Positions 7,997 through 16,624 of a stretch of DNA of 64,000 bases are shown here, in pieces (positions within the stretch are counted from its first letter, which is position 1; each line of letters starts with the position of its first letter). Origin of the DNA: Bacillus_BU sp051233475 (lineage in GTDB: Bacteria; Bacillota; Bacilli; Bacillales; Cytobacillaceae); NCBI RefSeq assembly GCF_051233475.1, contig NZ_JBKFGH010000022.1:1-64000 (forward strand). Reading direction: 5' to 3'. The notes beneath the pieces are model-generated. The model was given only the letters and a program-made list of their open reading frames with translations. It had not been told where the DNA came from and ran no database searches. The position numbers were made by a program, and so were the translations under genes.

Positions 7997-8692
7997 TTAG
8001 GAGTGATTAATTTCGTCTCCATTAACCACTGATGTTAATTTTTTCAAAACAACCTGCATGACCTTCCGATATTCATCGTCGTGGAACAAATCATATAACA
8101 AACGATAATCATTATATACATCCAATAGGAAATCAATATATTCTTTCTTATCCATTGTGTTATTCAACTCTTCCCGCTCTCTTTTTCGAATCGGGTTTTT
8201 TGGTTCAGGTAGATTGAGGAGCGCTTGTGGTTTGTTTGCCAAATAAAGCAGACCGAGCTTTTTTATAAACATATCCGCACTTTCGGCATCTGCCACTAAT
8301 ATTAGCTCTTCTTCGCCCGCCTCTAACCATTCCCCATCCTTAATTCTCGCCAATTCATAAATCACATCTTCCCAGGCATTGTCCTTATAGCGCCAAATTT
8401 CAGTCCGAAATCCAACCACTTTAAATAATTCTGCTCCATAGCCCTTCACTTGAACTAAGTCTCCGAAAAAGAACCGATACTCAATATCTATTTGTTCCTT
8501 TTCCATAATGTCGCCTTTATACTCGGACAGTAATTCCAGCTTCGTTTCAAAGAATAACCCTTCACTGTTATCGATTTCATACACATACATGCCATCTAGC
8601 CATTTTACATCTGTAATTTTGCCTACTGTTCCATATATTGTGATCACGACTGTATCACCGATTTTGTACTTTGGTTTTTTCCGTTTATCCAT
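7997..8692 (-). CDS. yodN: YodN-like protein
   Basis: 231 aa with two SH3/Tudor-like beta segments: KPKYKIGDTVVITIYGTVGKITDVKWLDG near the start and FFGDLVQVKGYGAELFKVVGFRTE near 75, then a Glu-rich helical C-terminus. The role is unknown; it is assigned to YodN by the neighbouring yozD/yozE order and general likeness. The ATG at 8692 is preferred because GAGAGG lies 9 bases upstream. An in-frame ATG at 8701 would leave no room for an SD. Confidence 0.7.
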   Translation of the reverse strand: MDKRKKPKYKIGDTVVITIYGTVGKITDVKWLDGMYVYEIDNSEGLFFETKLELLSEYKGDIMEKEQIDIEYRFFFGDLVQVKGYGAELFKVVGFRTEIWRYKDNAWEDVIYELARIKDGEWLEAGEEELILVADAESADMFIKKLGLLYLANKPQALLNLPEPKNPIRKREREELNNTMDKKEYIDFLLDVYNDYRLLYDLFHDDEYRKVMQVVLKKLTSVVNGDEINHS

Positions 8693-8790
8693 TTCCTCCA
8701 TCCTCTCAGGTGCTGAGCCGTGAAAAATATTTACATTATTATATGCACCTTAAATTAAAAAGGCACCCTAAAAGAAGTGGAGTGTCGGAA

Positions 8791-8828
8791 TAAAAACAAG
8801 CTGGGTTGTAGGTCATTGTGCAGCTTGT
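8791..8828 (-). terminator. Probable yozE terminator
   Basis: CAAGCTG and CAGCTTG arms separated by 17 bases, with TTTTTATT following on the minus strand, downstream of yozE. Confidence 0.5.
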
Positions 8829-8865
8829 AGCCTTTATATAAAAGTAAAGAGGGATAGACTGCTGC

Positions 8866-9090
8866 CTACCCCTCTTCGGTCATACTATAAATTTCCCATA
8901 CTTCATCGAAAGTTGACATACTTTGAAGATAATGTCCGTTTAATTCCAAATATATGCTTATTTCATGATAGTCTGATGAGCCTTTTGGAAAACTGTGGTC
9001 ACTATAGGCATGGTTTGCAAAGTGACTGATCGCATCCTTTGGCTCAGGATGTCTGTATTTCATCAAGAAATGATAAAATGATTTTGCCAT
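8866..9090 (-). CDS. yozE: YozE family protein (UPF0346, SAM-like fold)
   Basis: 74 aa, normal length for YozE. The segments SFYHFLMKYRHPEPKD, FANHAYSDHSFPKGSSDYHE and ISIYLELNG are the family signature. It is a small cytosolic all-helical protein with a SAM-like fold; its role is not established. It is the last gene of the block syntenic with B. subtilis. The stretch from 9091 to 9237 shows no convincing ORF with an SD. Confidence 0.92.
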   Translation of the reverse strand: MAKSFYHFLMKYRHPEPKDAISHFANHAYSDHSFPKGSSDYHEISIYLELNGHYLQSMSTFDEVWEIYSMTEEG

Positions 9091-9237
9091 CGCTACGCCT
9101 TCCTGTCTTTATTCAAGTCTTGTATGTTTTTATAAAATAAATGTATTTTGAGCTTTAAAAACTACTATAAACGAAAACCTTATGCTCCGTCCACTCTTTA
9201 GCGGTTTTGTATGTTTTGGGCGCTTGCTGGGGACTTT

Positions 9238-9910
9238 CGCAACTTGAATGTTACCGCCTTGGTGCTTTTTTGATTGGTTTCGGGCACGGGCACGGGCACG
9301 GGCACGCTCATGCTCTGATTGTTCCCGTCTTGGCGCTTTTCGGGCGCTTCCGGGCACATTCACGCTCTAATTGTTCCCGTCTTGACTCTTTTTGGGTGCT
9401 TTCGGGCACATTCACGCTCTGAATGTTCCAGTCTTGGCGCTTTTTGGGCGCTTCCAGGCACATTCACGCTCTGATTGTTCCCGTCTTGGCTCTTTTCGGG
9501 CGCTTCCGGGCACGTTCACGCCTTGATTGTTCCCGTCTTCGCGCTTTTCGGGCGCTTCCGGGCACATTCACGCTCTGATTGTTCCCGGCTTGACTCTTTT
9601 TGGGTGCTTCCGGGCACATTCACGCTCTGATCGTTCCCGTCTTGACTCTTTTTGGGTGCTTCCGGGCACATTCACGCTCTGATTGTTCCCGTCTTGACTC
9701 TTTTTGGGTGCTTTCGGGCACATTCACGCTCTGATCGTTCCAGTCTTGGCGCTTTTTGGGCGCTTCCGGGCACATTCACGCTCAGATTGTTCCCGTCTTG
9801 GCTCTTTTCGGGCGCTTCCGGGCACGTTCACGCCTTGATTGTTCCCGTCTTGGCTCTTTTTGGGCGCTTTCGGGCAATATCACCACTTGATCGTTACCAC
9901 TCAATCCTAT
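9238..9910. repeat. Tandem array, exact 52-bp period, about 12 copies
   Basis: Units start at 9309, 9361, 9413, 9465, 9517, 9569, 9621, 9673, 9725, 9777, 9829 and (degenerate) 9881, always 52 bases apart; an earlier divergent unit begins near 9240. Each unit contains CACGCTCTGATTGTTCCCG, then CTTGRCKC, a T-run, GGGYGCTT and CGGGCACATT. CGGG at one end of a unit can pair with CCCG inside the next. Variants repeat with a 312-bp (six-unit) spacing. Since 52 is not divisible by 3, and frames contain stops, it is not a repetitive protein gene. The array is much richer in GC than the surroundings. Confidence 0.95.
9281..9306. repeat. CGGGCA hexanucleotide microsatellite
   Basis: Four tandem copies of CGGGCA inserted in the first full unit of the 52-bp array. 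They account for the longer spacing between the first and second units. Confidence 0.85.
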
Positions 9911-9984
9911 GTTAAACCATCTCAGTCCCAATCAAACTTGAAATAAACAGATCCCTTACAAGCCAGTAATAATATCCTAAAAAC

Positions 9985-10014
9985 AGAAAAGAGTAGTCAC
10001 AAACTCGACTACTC
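9985..10014 (-). terminator. Hairpin terminator
   Basis: Perfect stem GAGTAGTC/GACTACTC with TTTTCTG following on the minus strand, about 80 bases past the 10092 gene; it probably ends the exporter operon. Confidence 0.6.
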
Positions 10015-10055
10015 TCTTCCTTGCAACATTGAGTTACCCGAAATATAAACCAGCA

Positions 10056-10083
10056 TTCTTTCTTTCTTTCTTTCTTTCTCTCT
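10056..10083. repeat. TTTC tetranucleotide repeat
   Basis: Polypyrimidine stretch of about six TTTC units just downstream of the 10092 stop codon. Such repeats are prone to slippage, but it lies outside coding sequence. Confidence 0.85.
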
Positions 10084-10091
10084 AATAACAA

Positions 10092-10355
10092 CTAAAGGAA
10101 ATAAAGAAACGACCCACTAACAAAAATTACTCCACAAATAGCCCAAAGATAAGGCGGACCAGGTTTTTTCATAAATTGTCTTTCTCTAAACCTTCTTAGA
10201 ATTAGAAAAACGATAAAAGCTAATACTGATGTAGCTGAAAAATACAAAACAGGGGAAATACCAGTCGTTCTTTTAAAACTGAAGTTTCCTATTGCAAGTA
10301 CAGTAAAGTATGTTTTACCTGCAAGTAGTTGACCTATTTCTGTTTTTGCTTTCAT
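10092..10355 (-). CDS. Small membrane protein of unknown function
   Basis: 87 aa with two hydrophobic helices (about 33-53 and 68-86) separated by a basic loop RRFRERQFMKKPGPP. GGAAGG precedes the ATG by 8 bases. It lies 46 bases after the ABC ATPase on the same strand and may be an accessory of that exporter; no family is recognised. Confidence 0.6.
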   Translation of the reverse strand: MKAKTEIGQLLAGKTYFTVLAIGNFSFKRTTGISPVLYFSATSVLAFIVFLILRRFRERQFMKKPGPPYLWAICGVIFVSGSFLYFL

Positions 10356-10401
10356 TTATTCGCCTTCCATCACGGTGTATGTAACCAAATACTAAGTTTA
10401 C

Positions 10402-11091
10402 CTATGCAGTTAAATCATCCTTGACAATTTCCCCGTCTTTTAAATTCAATACTCTTGATCCATACGCTGCTGCTTCCTTTGAATGCGTGACCTGAATGAT
10501 GGTTTTACCAAACTCGCTATTAATCGTCTTAAATAATTTCATTATTTCCATTCCTGACTTAGAATCAAGATTACCAATCGGCTCATCAGCAAAAATGATT
10601 TCAGGATTGAATAACAAGGCCCTTGCGATCGCTACTTTTTGCTGTTGTCCTCCCGAAAGCTCTCTTGGAGTATGCTTTTGTCTTGAACTCATACCGATAA
10701 TATCAAGGATTTTCTTCAGTTCTTTTTCATAAACTTTTGGCTTTTTTCCATCCAAAAGGATGGGAAGAAGGATATTATCCTCGACATTTAGATTTGGCAC
10801 TAAATTATAAAACTGAAAAACAAAGCCCATCTCCGTTCTTCTCATTTTACTTTTCTCTTTTTCTTTCATGTTTGCATAATCTTTCCCATCCAGCAAAACA
10901 TGACCGCTAGTAGGATTGTCGAGTCCGCCTAATAAATAGAGCAAAGTTGATTTTCCACAGCCCGATGGTCCCATAATCGAAATAAACTCGCCCTTTTCAA
11001 TTGAAAAATTTAAATCCTTCAAGACCTCTACCGATTCCGTTCCCAACTTAAAAGATTTATATAAATGATCTACCTCAATGGCTGCCACCAC
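10402..11091 (-). CDS. ABC transporter ATP-binding protein (MacB/LolD type)
   Basis: 229 aa, one nucleotide-binding domain. Walker A GPSGCGKST (41-49), Q-loop FVFQFYNL, signature LSGGQQQK, Walker B IIFADEP and the switch His in VTHS are all present. This type powers exporters whose permease has FtsX-like domains, typically for peptides, antibiotics or lipoproteins. It is encoded directly after the 828-aa permease (gap 15 bases), so the two form one exporter. The substrate cannot be read from the sequence. Confidence 0.92.
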   Translation of the reverse strand: MVAAIEVDHLYKSFKLGTESVEVLKDLNFSIEKGEFISIMGPSGCGKSTLLYLLGGLDNPTSGHVLLDGKDYANMKEKEKSKMRRTEMGFVFQFYNLVPNLNVEDNILLPILLDGKKPKVYEKELKKILDIIGMSSRQKHTPRELSGGQQQKVAIARALLFNPEIIFADEPIGNLDSKSGMEIMKLFKTINSEFGKTIIQVTHSKEAAAYGSRVLNLKDGEIVKDDLTA

Positions 11092-11106
11092 TTTAAATCC
11101 CCCCTT

Positions 11107-13593
11107 TTATTCATACTTTAATTCCTGTACGATCTGAAGCTTCTTACTCTTAAACAATGTTGATAAAGAGGTAAGAATCATTAAAGCCAGCACCGCAATA
11201 ACGATTGTCCCAACTGATTCGTATGGAAATCTCAACTTAAGATCGATCGTTAAGAGTTTGAAGACATCCTCAAGGCATACGTTTATTCCCCATGCAGCCA
11301 GCAAGGATATGACAATTCCTATTAACGCTTGGAATACACTTTCTAGCATGATCATGTATCCTCTTCCAGCCCTGCTGAGTCCGGCAGAACTGATCACTGC
11401 AATATCCTTTTTCCTTTGGATAAAGCTGATCGAAACATTTCCAATAATTCCAAAGGCCCCGATTACCATCGTAATATAAGAGAAAATCCCCAGAACATTG
11501 GTCATTATCTTATTGTTTTCTTTATTGTTTTTTGCCATTTCAGCTTTAGTAATAATACTGACACCTAAGCCTTTCAGTTTCTTTTCGAGCGCTTTTTCCG
11601 CTTGTTTTGCCGGAACTTTTGTCGAAATAAAATACTGACTAGAATATTTAACATCAAAATGTTTTAAAGCTGCCTGTGAGGAGATAAGGTTATAGTTGCC
11701 GTTATCCATCATTTTCGCATTAAAGATCGATAACACTTTGAAGGTTTCCTTCTTATCATCTGTTGAAAGAGTGATCGTATCTCCTTGTTTTATGTTATAT
11801 CTTAAAGACATTTGCTTTGAGATAATAATTCCATCCTCATGACTTTTAAGCTCATCTAACTGTTTTACCTTATCCTTGAACACGGTATAATTTTCAAATG
11901 TCTTATATTTTTCCGGCTCTATATAAACCAAAGTTAGACTCTTCGTGCTATCTCCATCTAAGTTCGTCATAATCATACCATTTGCATGAATCGTATCTGC
12001 ATCCTCATATCCATTAATGATTTCATCAATATTCTTTGAAAAATTTGAATTCCCACTGACCATCACATCAAAGTTCATTCCATCATAAGCACCTTGTACG
12101 ACTTCCGTTATTGAAACACTTAATGAAGTGATCATCACAATGGCAATAACCGAAACGACAATGAGTCTAATATTGTTTATCAACACACGAGATGTCCTAA
12201 CATTGTTAAAAGAAATCATCGATAATCCGCTGACATTTCTTAGCGCTCGAACCAAAGGATAACATAGGATGTCTACTAATTTAGGAATGACGACAATAAT
12301 TCCGATAAAACCCAAGAGTATTGCCGGCAAAGAAGTTACATAATTAAATCTTCCTCCTATAAAATGAAGTATGATCGTTATGACAATGAACACAATTCCT
12401 ACTATGAAACTTCTTATCGATATCTTGTTGGTGGTGCTTATAGTATTTAAGATTACATCCTTAACAGGAAGCTTTCTTATTGATAATATTGGTACTAACG
12501 TTGATGCTGCGGATAAAACAACAGCAAATATAAAACCTATTACAAAATAAGGAATATAAAATTCTGTTGTAGCTTCCACACCATACTCTTTTAATGGGTT
12601 AGCAAAAAAGGATATCAAAACGGTAAGACCTGCTCCGATTAAATCACCGATGATTCCGCCTATTACCCCATAAGCCAAGCTTTCTCTCAATAAGATTTTG
12701 ATGATTCCACCTTTAGTAGCTCCTTGACTTAAAAATACTCCGATTACCGACAATCTTTCAATGATAATCAGCTTAAAGGAACTATATATGATAAAAGTTG
12801 TCATGATCAGAACGATACCGAGCATGAAAAATAAGGGCATCCGAATCATATTTAATTGTTGTTCTAAAGATTTTTCATCATAGGTTTGTGATGCAACGAT
12901 GTTATTTCCCTTATTTTTTTCATTAAAATTTTTTATCCAGGCACCGAGGTCTTTACTACTCACGGAAGCTAACATCACACTATATTTATTTTTGACACCA
13001 TATATCGAAAAAATATTTTCCTGTGGAGTCACAAAATTGAATTGCTTCTCTTTTTCACCAAAAAATAAGCCTTTATTGGTTGAAATTCCAACTATTTTAT
13101 AGCTAGCTTCCTTGCCTAAAATCGTTAATTTTAATTCGTCCCCAAGTTTAACATTTAGCTTTTTACTAGCATTTTGGGAAATAATTAACTTCCGACCTGT
13201 AAACGGCTCTAAATCACCTTTTTTTATTAAACGCATCGTACCAAAATTATTAAAATCTGAAAGAGTTGTTCCTGCTATTCTAAACTCCTTCTCACTATCA
13301 CTACTTATGTAGCCTCCAAAATCTATTTCCTTAAAGCTTTTCTTAATATCTGAATCTTTAATGCTGTTTGGATCAAACAGGGGGACATCTACGTTCCTAC
13401 TTGCAGATATTTGTATGTTAAATTCGCCTAAGTTTCCTTTCACCTGTGCCGACAAAGTACTAAGCAATGCCTTAATCGAACCTAATGAGGCAACTAATAG
13501 TGCAGCACTAATGGCGATAGAAATCAAAAGAAGCAGTGTTCTTCCTTTTTTCTCCGTCATTGATTTTAACAAATACTTACTAAAAACATTCAT
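11107..13593 (-). CDS. FtsX-domain ABC transporter permease
   Basis: 828 aa. An N-terminal helix is followed by a large extracellular domain (about 45-250), three helices (about 260-375), a fourth to sixth helical group (about 395-500), a second extracellular domain and a last FtsX helix group (about 690-820). This duplicated layout is typical of macrolide/peptide exporters and lipoprotein-type transporters. The ATG at 13593 is chosen because AAGGAG lies 6 bases upstream; the track-long form begins 36 bases earlier without an SD. The divergent upstream region 13594-13857 shows no ORF or clear promoter. Confidence 0.88.
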   Translation of the reverse strand: MNVFSKYLLKSMTEKKGRTLLLLISIAISAALLVASLGSIKALLSTLSAQVKGNLGEFNIQISASRNVDVPLFDPNSIKDSDIKKSFKEIDFGGYISSDSEKEFRIAGTTLSDFNNFGTMRLIKKGDLEPFTGRKLIISQNASKKLNVKLGDELKLTILGKEASYKIVGISTNKGLFFGEKEKQFNFVTPQENIFSIYGVKNKYSVMLASVSSKDLGAWIKNFNEKNKGNNIVASQTYDEKSLEQQLNMIRMPLFFMLGIVLIMTTFIIYSSFKLIIIERLSVIGVFLSQGATKGGIIKILLRESLAYGVIGGIIGDLIGAGLTVLISFFANPLKEYGVEATTEFYIPYFVIGFIFAVVLSAASTLVPILSIRKLPVKDVILNTISTTNKISIRSFIVGIVFIVITIILHFIGGRFNYVTSLPAILLGFIGIIVVIPKLVDILCYPLVRALRNVSGLSMISFNNVRTSRVLINNIRLIVVSVIAIVMITSLSVSITEVVQGAYDGMNFDVMVSGNSNFSKNIDEIINGYEDADTIHANGMIMTNLDGDSTKSLTLVYIEPEKYKTFENYTVFKDKVKQLDELKSHEDGIIISKQMSLRYNIKQGDTITLSTDDKKETFKVLSIFNAKMMDNGNYNLISSQAALKHFDVKYSSQYFISTKVPAKQAEKALEKKLKGLGVSIITKAEMAKNNKENNKIMTNVLGIFSYITMVIGAFGIIGNVSISFIQRKKDIAVISSAGLSRAGRGYMIMLESVFQALIGIVISLLAAWGINVCLEDVFKLLTIDLKLRFPYESVGTIVIAVLALMILTSLSTLFKSKKLQIVQELKYE

Positions 13594-13857
13594 CCTATAC
13601 TCCTTCTTTCTTTTATTGTAAAGCCACATATTTTTACATTTCTGTAATGTTATTTGTTCCTTTACAAACTTACGGAGTCACTGTCAAATAAACGTTTCTT
13701 CATTCCCTTTTCTTTATCTCCAAAACAATTCACCTAGAAGAGAAGACTAAAATAGCCAATCGTGTACATAGTATCATAATATTTCGGCTGTTATTAATTG
13801 AATTGTTACAAGTATTTGAATATTTTGCATACTGCATCAGGCAAATTTTTAAAGAAA

Positions 13858-13896
13858 TAAAAAAAGACCAAGCATGAGATTAGTCCATACTTGATC
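13858..13896 (-). terminator. Terminator of the DUF4173 gene
   Basis: Minus-strand stem ATCAAGTATG/CATGCTTGGT (one wobble), followed by TCTTTTTTT, 23 bases after the stop codon. Confidence 0.75.
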
Positions 13897-13918
13897 TTCG
13901 CAATTCGTGCCCTTTATT

Positions 13919-15379
13919 TTATTTAATTTCTAACTTTTGCAGTTTTTTAATTGCCAGCTCTCTTTTCAAATTGTAAGATTGCCAGCTGACACTTTCATTA
14001 GAAAGGTTGTTTTTTCTTTCCTGCAGTAATTCTTTTACTCCTGGAATCTCGCTGTTTTTCTCATATAGCTCCATTAATCCGAGAACTCCAGAATAGGATA
14101 AGCTGTTTAAATAGACTGGATCAATTTTACCCGTTTGCTCATATCGTTCGATATTTTTAGTGACGACGATTTTTTCAACATCAATCAAATTCATACCCGT
14201 ATAATAGAGTAACGAACTAATGAAATAGAAATGAAAAAGAGAAAGCTTTTCAATCCAAATTTTAAACAACGTATACAAGTAGATAACTGCGAGAAAAAGC
14301 ATAAAGGAGAAGGCCATGAAACGAATAAAAGTAAACCCGTAGGCTTCTTCATACATGCTTAAGCGCATGAAGGCCGAGCTTAACATAACCCCACTTGACA
14401 GGACGAGGGCAGTAAGCAGGATTTGGGTCAATCGTTTCATCAAGCTTGCTGAAGTATCAACAAAGTTTAGGACTAATACCGTGATTGACAGGTTAATCAT
14501 CGTGACAAATAGCAACTCGAAAAATCCTTTTCTTGCATACTCAGCATAGGTAAAGTCACCATGTAAGGTACCGCTAAAGAAGTATTTAAATTGAACGAAT
14601 GTAAAAAGCAGATATAGGGCATTGATTAAAACGAGTACGGTAATACTGATAATCGCATCTATTTTGAATGATTGGCTATATTCTTTTTGAATGATCGCCT
14701 TTATTTGTTTATTAAACAAAACCTGCAGTAGGCCAAAGAAAGCAAAGGTAAAAATCAATACGACGATCATCCTCATAATATCTTCCGCATCAACGATCTG
14801 GAATAGCTGAGGAATTTCACCCATCATTCTTTCAAACTGTGAATCTGCTGACATGAGCAGAGTTAAGACTACATAAAGAACAGGGATGGAGATCAATAAC
14901 CCGATTGAAATCTTTTTCCAGATCACATATTTATCCTCATTTACTCCCTGTTTGAAAAGTTTTCCAAGAACTGCCATGAACCCAATATTGTATTTGAATG
15001 TTGCAAGCAGCTTTAAGAAAAGATACTGAATAAATACCGGTTTGCTCCATGGCAAGCTTTTTTGACTTGTGACTAGGACAAGGTGAAAAATCACTAAAGC
15101 CGGAATGATTAATACATTCAATGCGTAAAATAGTTGATTGATGTGAATAGAATAGCTAATTGCCAGCAACCAAATACAAATAAGGACGAGATACCCAAAA
15201 CGCTGATGGGAACAAGTAAAGCCACGAAAGCGCCAATAGAATACAGCATAAAAGAGGAAAATAAACACAAGATACGAAATACCGATCATATCTCGAAAAA
15301 AAGATTCCTCGGCCGCAATTCCAAGTACGAAACAAAGTAATAAAAATACCCAATCTAGTTTGTTCAGTTTGATTTCCAT
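13919..15379 (-). CDS. DUF4173-type polytopic membrane protein
   Basis: 486 aa, about ten to eleven hydrophobic helices, and a charged C-terminal cytoplasmic tail of about 90 residues (ERYEQTGKIDPVYLNSL ...). The segment FTYAEYARKGFFELLFV is characteristic of DUF4173/DUF4153 proteins; no activity is established. The start at 15379 begins MEIKLNKLDWVF with GGAG upstream. A longer reading to 15562 would overlap the HAAS gene heavily. A copy of the PadR-type palindrome lies 18 bases upstream, so it is probably under the same PadR regulator as the two genes before it. Confidence 0.8.
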   Translation of the reverse strand: MEIKLNKLDWVFLLLCFVLGIAAEESFFRDMIGISYLVFIFLFYAVFYWRFRGFTCSHQRFGYLVLICIWLLAISYSIHINQLFYALNVLIIPALVIFHLVLVTSQKSLPWSKPVFIQYLFLKLLATFKYNIGFMAVLGKLFKQGVNEDKYVIWKKISIGLLISIPVLYVVLTLLMSADSQFERMMGEIPQLFQIVDAEDIMRMIVVLIFTFAFFGLLQVLFNKQIKAIIQKEYSQSFKIDAIISITVLVLINALYLLFTFVQFKYFFSGTLHGDFTYAEYARKGFFELLFVTMINLSITVLVLNFVDTSASLMKRLTQILLTALVLSSGVMLSSAFMRLSMYEEAYGFTFIRFMAFSFMLFLAVIYLYTLFKIWIEKLSLFHFYFISSLLYYTGMNLIDVEKIVVTKNIERYEQTGKIDPVYLNSLSYSGVLGLMELYEKNSEIPGVKELLQERKNNLSNESVSWQSYNLKRELAIKKLQKLEIK

Positions 15380-15396
15380 TTGTTTCACACTCCATA

Positions 15397-15411
15397 ATAG
15401 ATATTCTATAT
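15397..15411 (-). promoter_or_regulatory. Candidate PadR operator in front of the DUF4173 gene
   Basis: ATAGATATTCTATAT, identical over 15 bases to the site upstream of padR (16444-16458), both extended by TAGGTA/TATAGG-like flanks. Core palindrome ATAGA-TAT-TCTAT. On the minus strand TTCACC and TATATA at 17-base spacing form a possible promoter overlapping it. Confidence 0.65.
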
Positions 15412-15447
15412 ATATAGATTTGCTAGGTATATAGGTGAAAAAAGGGG

Positions 15448-16086
15448 CTATATTGAAGCTTTCTTCCCCCACCGATAGCCTACCCATGTGACTGGATATA
15501 AGATGATCGTAAATAAGATACAAGCAATAATAAAAGTTCTCGTCAATAAAGGGGCAAACCATGAGTGCGGGACAATTTCTAAAACGGTTAGAACCATGAG
15601 AGTCAGGTTCGGGATTAATGCTGCAAAAAATGTTTTATTCAGCAGCTTTCTCCCGCCATGACCAAATCCTTTGCCAATTTCATAGCCTAATAACGTCCAG
15701 AAGAACATATATACAATCGCTATAATAATAGGGATCTTGGTCAAATGATTCCAAATGGTAGACATCCATTTCCATTCGTAAAGATTATGTACTAAAGTTA
15801 ACAAGCTGCCTCCTCCGAAGAAGAGGATATTGATAATGATAAAAAGCCATTTCATTTTACTGGGAGTAACAGAGAGTTCATCGTCCCATAATTGGGCGAT
15901 CTCCTCTGGTGTACCGAGCCGAGTAGTAATTCTCTCCATTAGCTCCGCTTCATTATTGCAATCAATGGCTTCCATGATGATCTCATCAATATGTGTTTCA
16001 TATTCTAACAAAATTTGATTTTTATCATGATGATTTTTGAGTCCTTTTGCCAGTTCAGCTAAAAATCTATTCTTCGGCAGTTCCAT
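15448..16086 (-). CDS. HAAS-domain (DUF1700-like) membrane protein
   Basis: 212 aa. An N-terminal soluble helical HAAS/DUF1700-like domain of about 85 residues (LLEYETHIDEII, RLGTPEEIAQ) is followed by four membrane helices. Such proteins are commonly encoded next to PadR regulators and act in the same regulon. The ATG at 16086 has GGGAG 8 bases upstream and lies inside the end of padR (overlap about 20 bases), indicating translational coupling. The TTG at 16101 is a less likely start. Confidence 0.82.
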   Translation of the reverse strand: MELPKNRFLAELAKGLKNHHDKNQILLEYETHIDEIIMEAIDCNNEAELMERITTRLGTPEEIAQLWDDELSVTPSKMKWLFIIINILFFGGGSLLTLVHNLYEWKWMSTIWNHLTKIPIIIAIVYMFFWTLLGYEIGKGFGHGGRKLLNKTFFAALIPNLTLMVLTVLEIVPHSWFAPLLTRTFIIACILFTIILYPVTWVGYRWGKKASI

Positions 16087-16414
16087 GCTTCGGTCTCCCA
16101 ATCACTTTGTTCATCACTTTCACAAAATCCTGCCACTCTTTGGTTTTTTCATTTAGCACTTCTTTTCCAGCATTGGTAATTCGATAATATTTACGAGCAG
16201 GGCCTTTTTCCTGTTCCTGCCAATAGCATTCGATATACTCCTGCTTTTCAAGCTTATGAAGGGCCGGATAAAGAGTACCTTCTTTCACACTTAAACCATT
16301 GTCACTACGCTGCTCTAATTCCTTCACCAATTCATAGCCATACATATCCCGTTCATTTAACAATTGGAGGAGAATGAGCGATGTACTCCCTTTTACTAGT
16401 TCACGATTAAACAT
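16067..16414 (-). CDS. PadR family transcriptional regulator
   Basis: 115-aa winged-helix repressor. The N-terminus GSTSLILLQLLNERDMYGYELVKELEQR and the wing GTLYPALHKLEKQEYIECYW are diagnostic of the family. It is followed by the short C-terminal dimerisation helix of subfamily-2 PadR. AGGTGAAG precedes the ATG. First gene of padR-HAAS-(DUF4173); a palindrome overlapping its own -10 box suggests autorepression. Confidence 0.93.
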   Translation of the reverse strand: MFNRELVKGSTSLILLQLLNERDMYGYELVKELEQRSDNGLSVKEGTLYPALHKLEKQEYIECYWQEQEKGPARKYYRITNAGKEVLNEKTKEWQDFVKVMNKVIGRPKHGTAEE

Positions 16415-16443
16415 TTCTTCACCTACCTAGAATTATTAGGTAC

Positions 16444-16478
16444 ATAGATATTCTATATCTTTTGTATTCCAATGTAAA
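16444..16478 (-). promoter_or_regulatory. padR promoter with overlapping operator
   Basis: On the minus strand TTTACA (16473-16478), a 17-base spacer and TAGAAT (16450-16455) form a good SigA promoter. The palindrome ATAGATATTCTATAT at 16444-16458 covers the -10 box, as expected for repression by PadR. Confidence 0.7.
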
Positions 16479-16535
16479 GTATCTTTAGTACCCTACTTCT
16501 GATGATCTAAACAAAAAAGCTGAGAAAAATCACTA

Positions 16536-16606
16536 TTGACTTAGGATCATCTTCCTTTTAAAATTAGATTAACTAAAGTTAATTTATTTACTTAAGTTAA
16601 GTAAAT
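16536..16606 (+). promoter_or_regulatory. Promoter plus two palindromic operators for the membrane protein/TetR operon
   Basis: TTGACT (16536-16541), 17 bases, TAAAAT (16559-16564). Just downstream lie two palindromes: TTAACTAAAGTTAA (16569-16582), and a 21-base one at 16586-16606 with arms ATTTACTTA and TAAGTAAAT around AGT. These are likely binding sites of the TetR-type regulator encoded second in the operon. Confidence 0.7.
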
Positions 16607-16624
16607 TTCAGAGAGGAGGATTAC

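Noticed and set aside
9238..9910. CRISPR array
   Set aside because: Units are contiguous 52-mers without unique spacers, and no cas genes are present.
9130..9915. Open frames over the 52-bp array, including an Arg-Ala repeat protein on the minus strand and plus-strand frames
   Set aside because: The period is not a multiple of three, frames break within the array, and no SD supports them; the Arg-Ala run is the CGGGCA microsatellite.
10056..10083. TTTC repeat as a phase-variation switch
   Set aside because: It lies after the stop codon of the small membrane gene and outside any promoter I can see.
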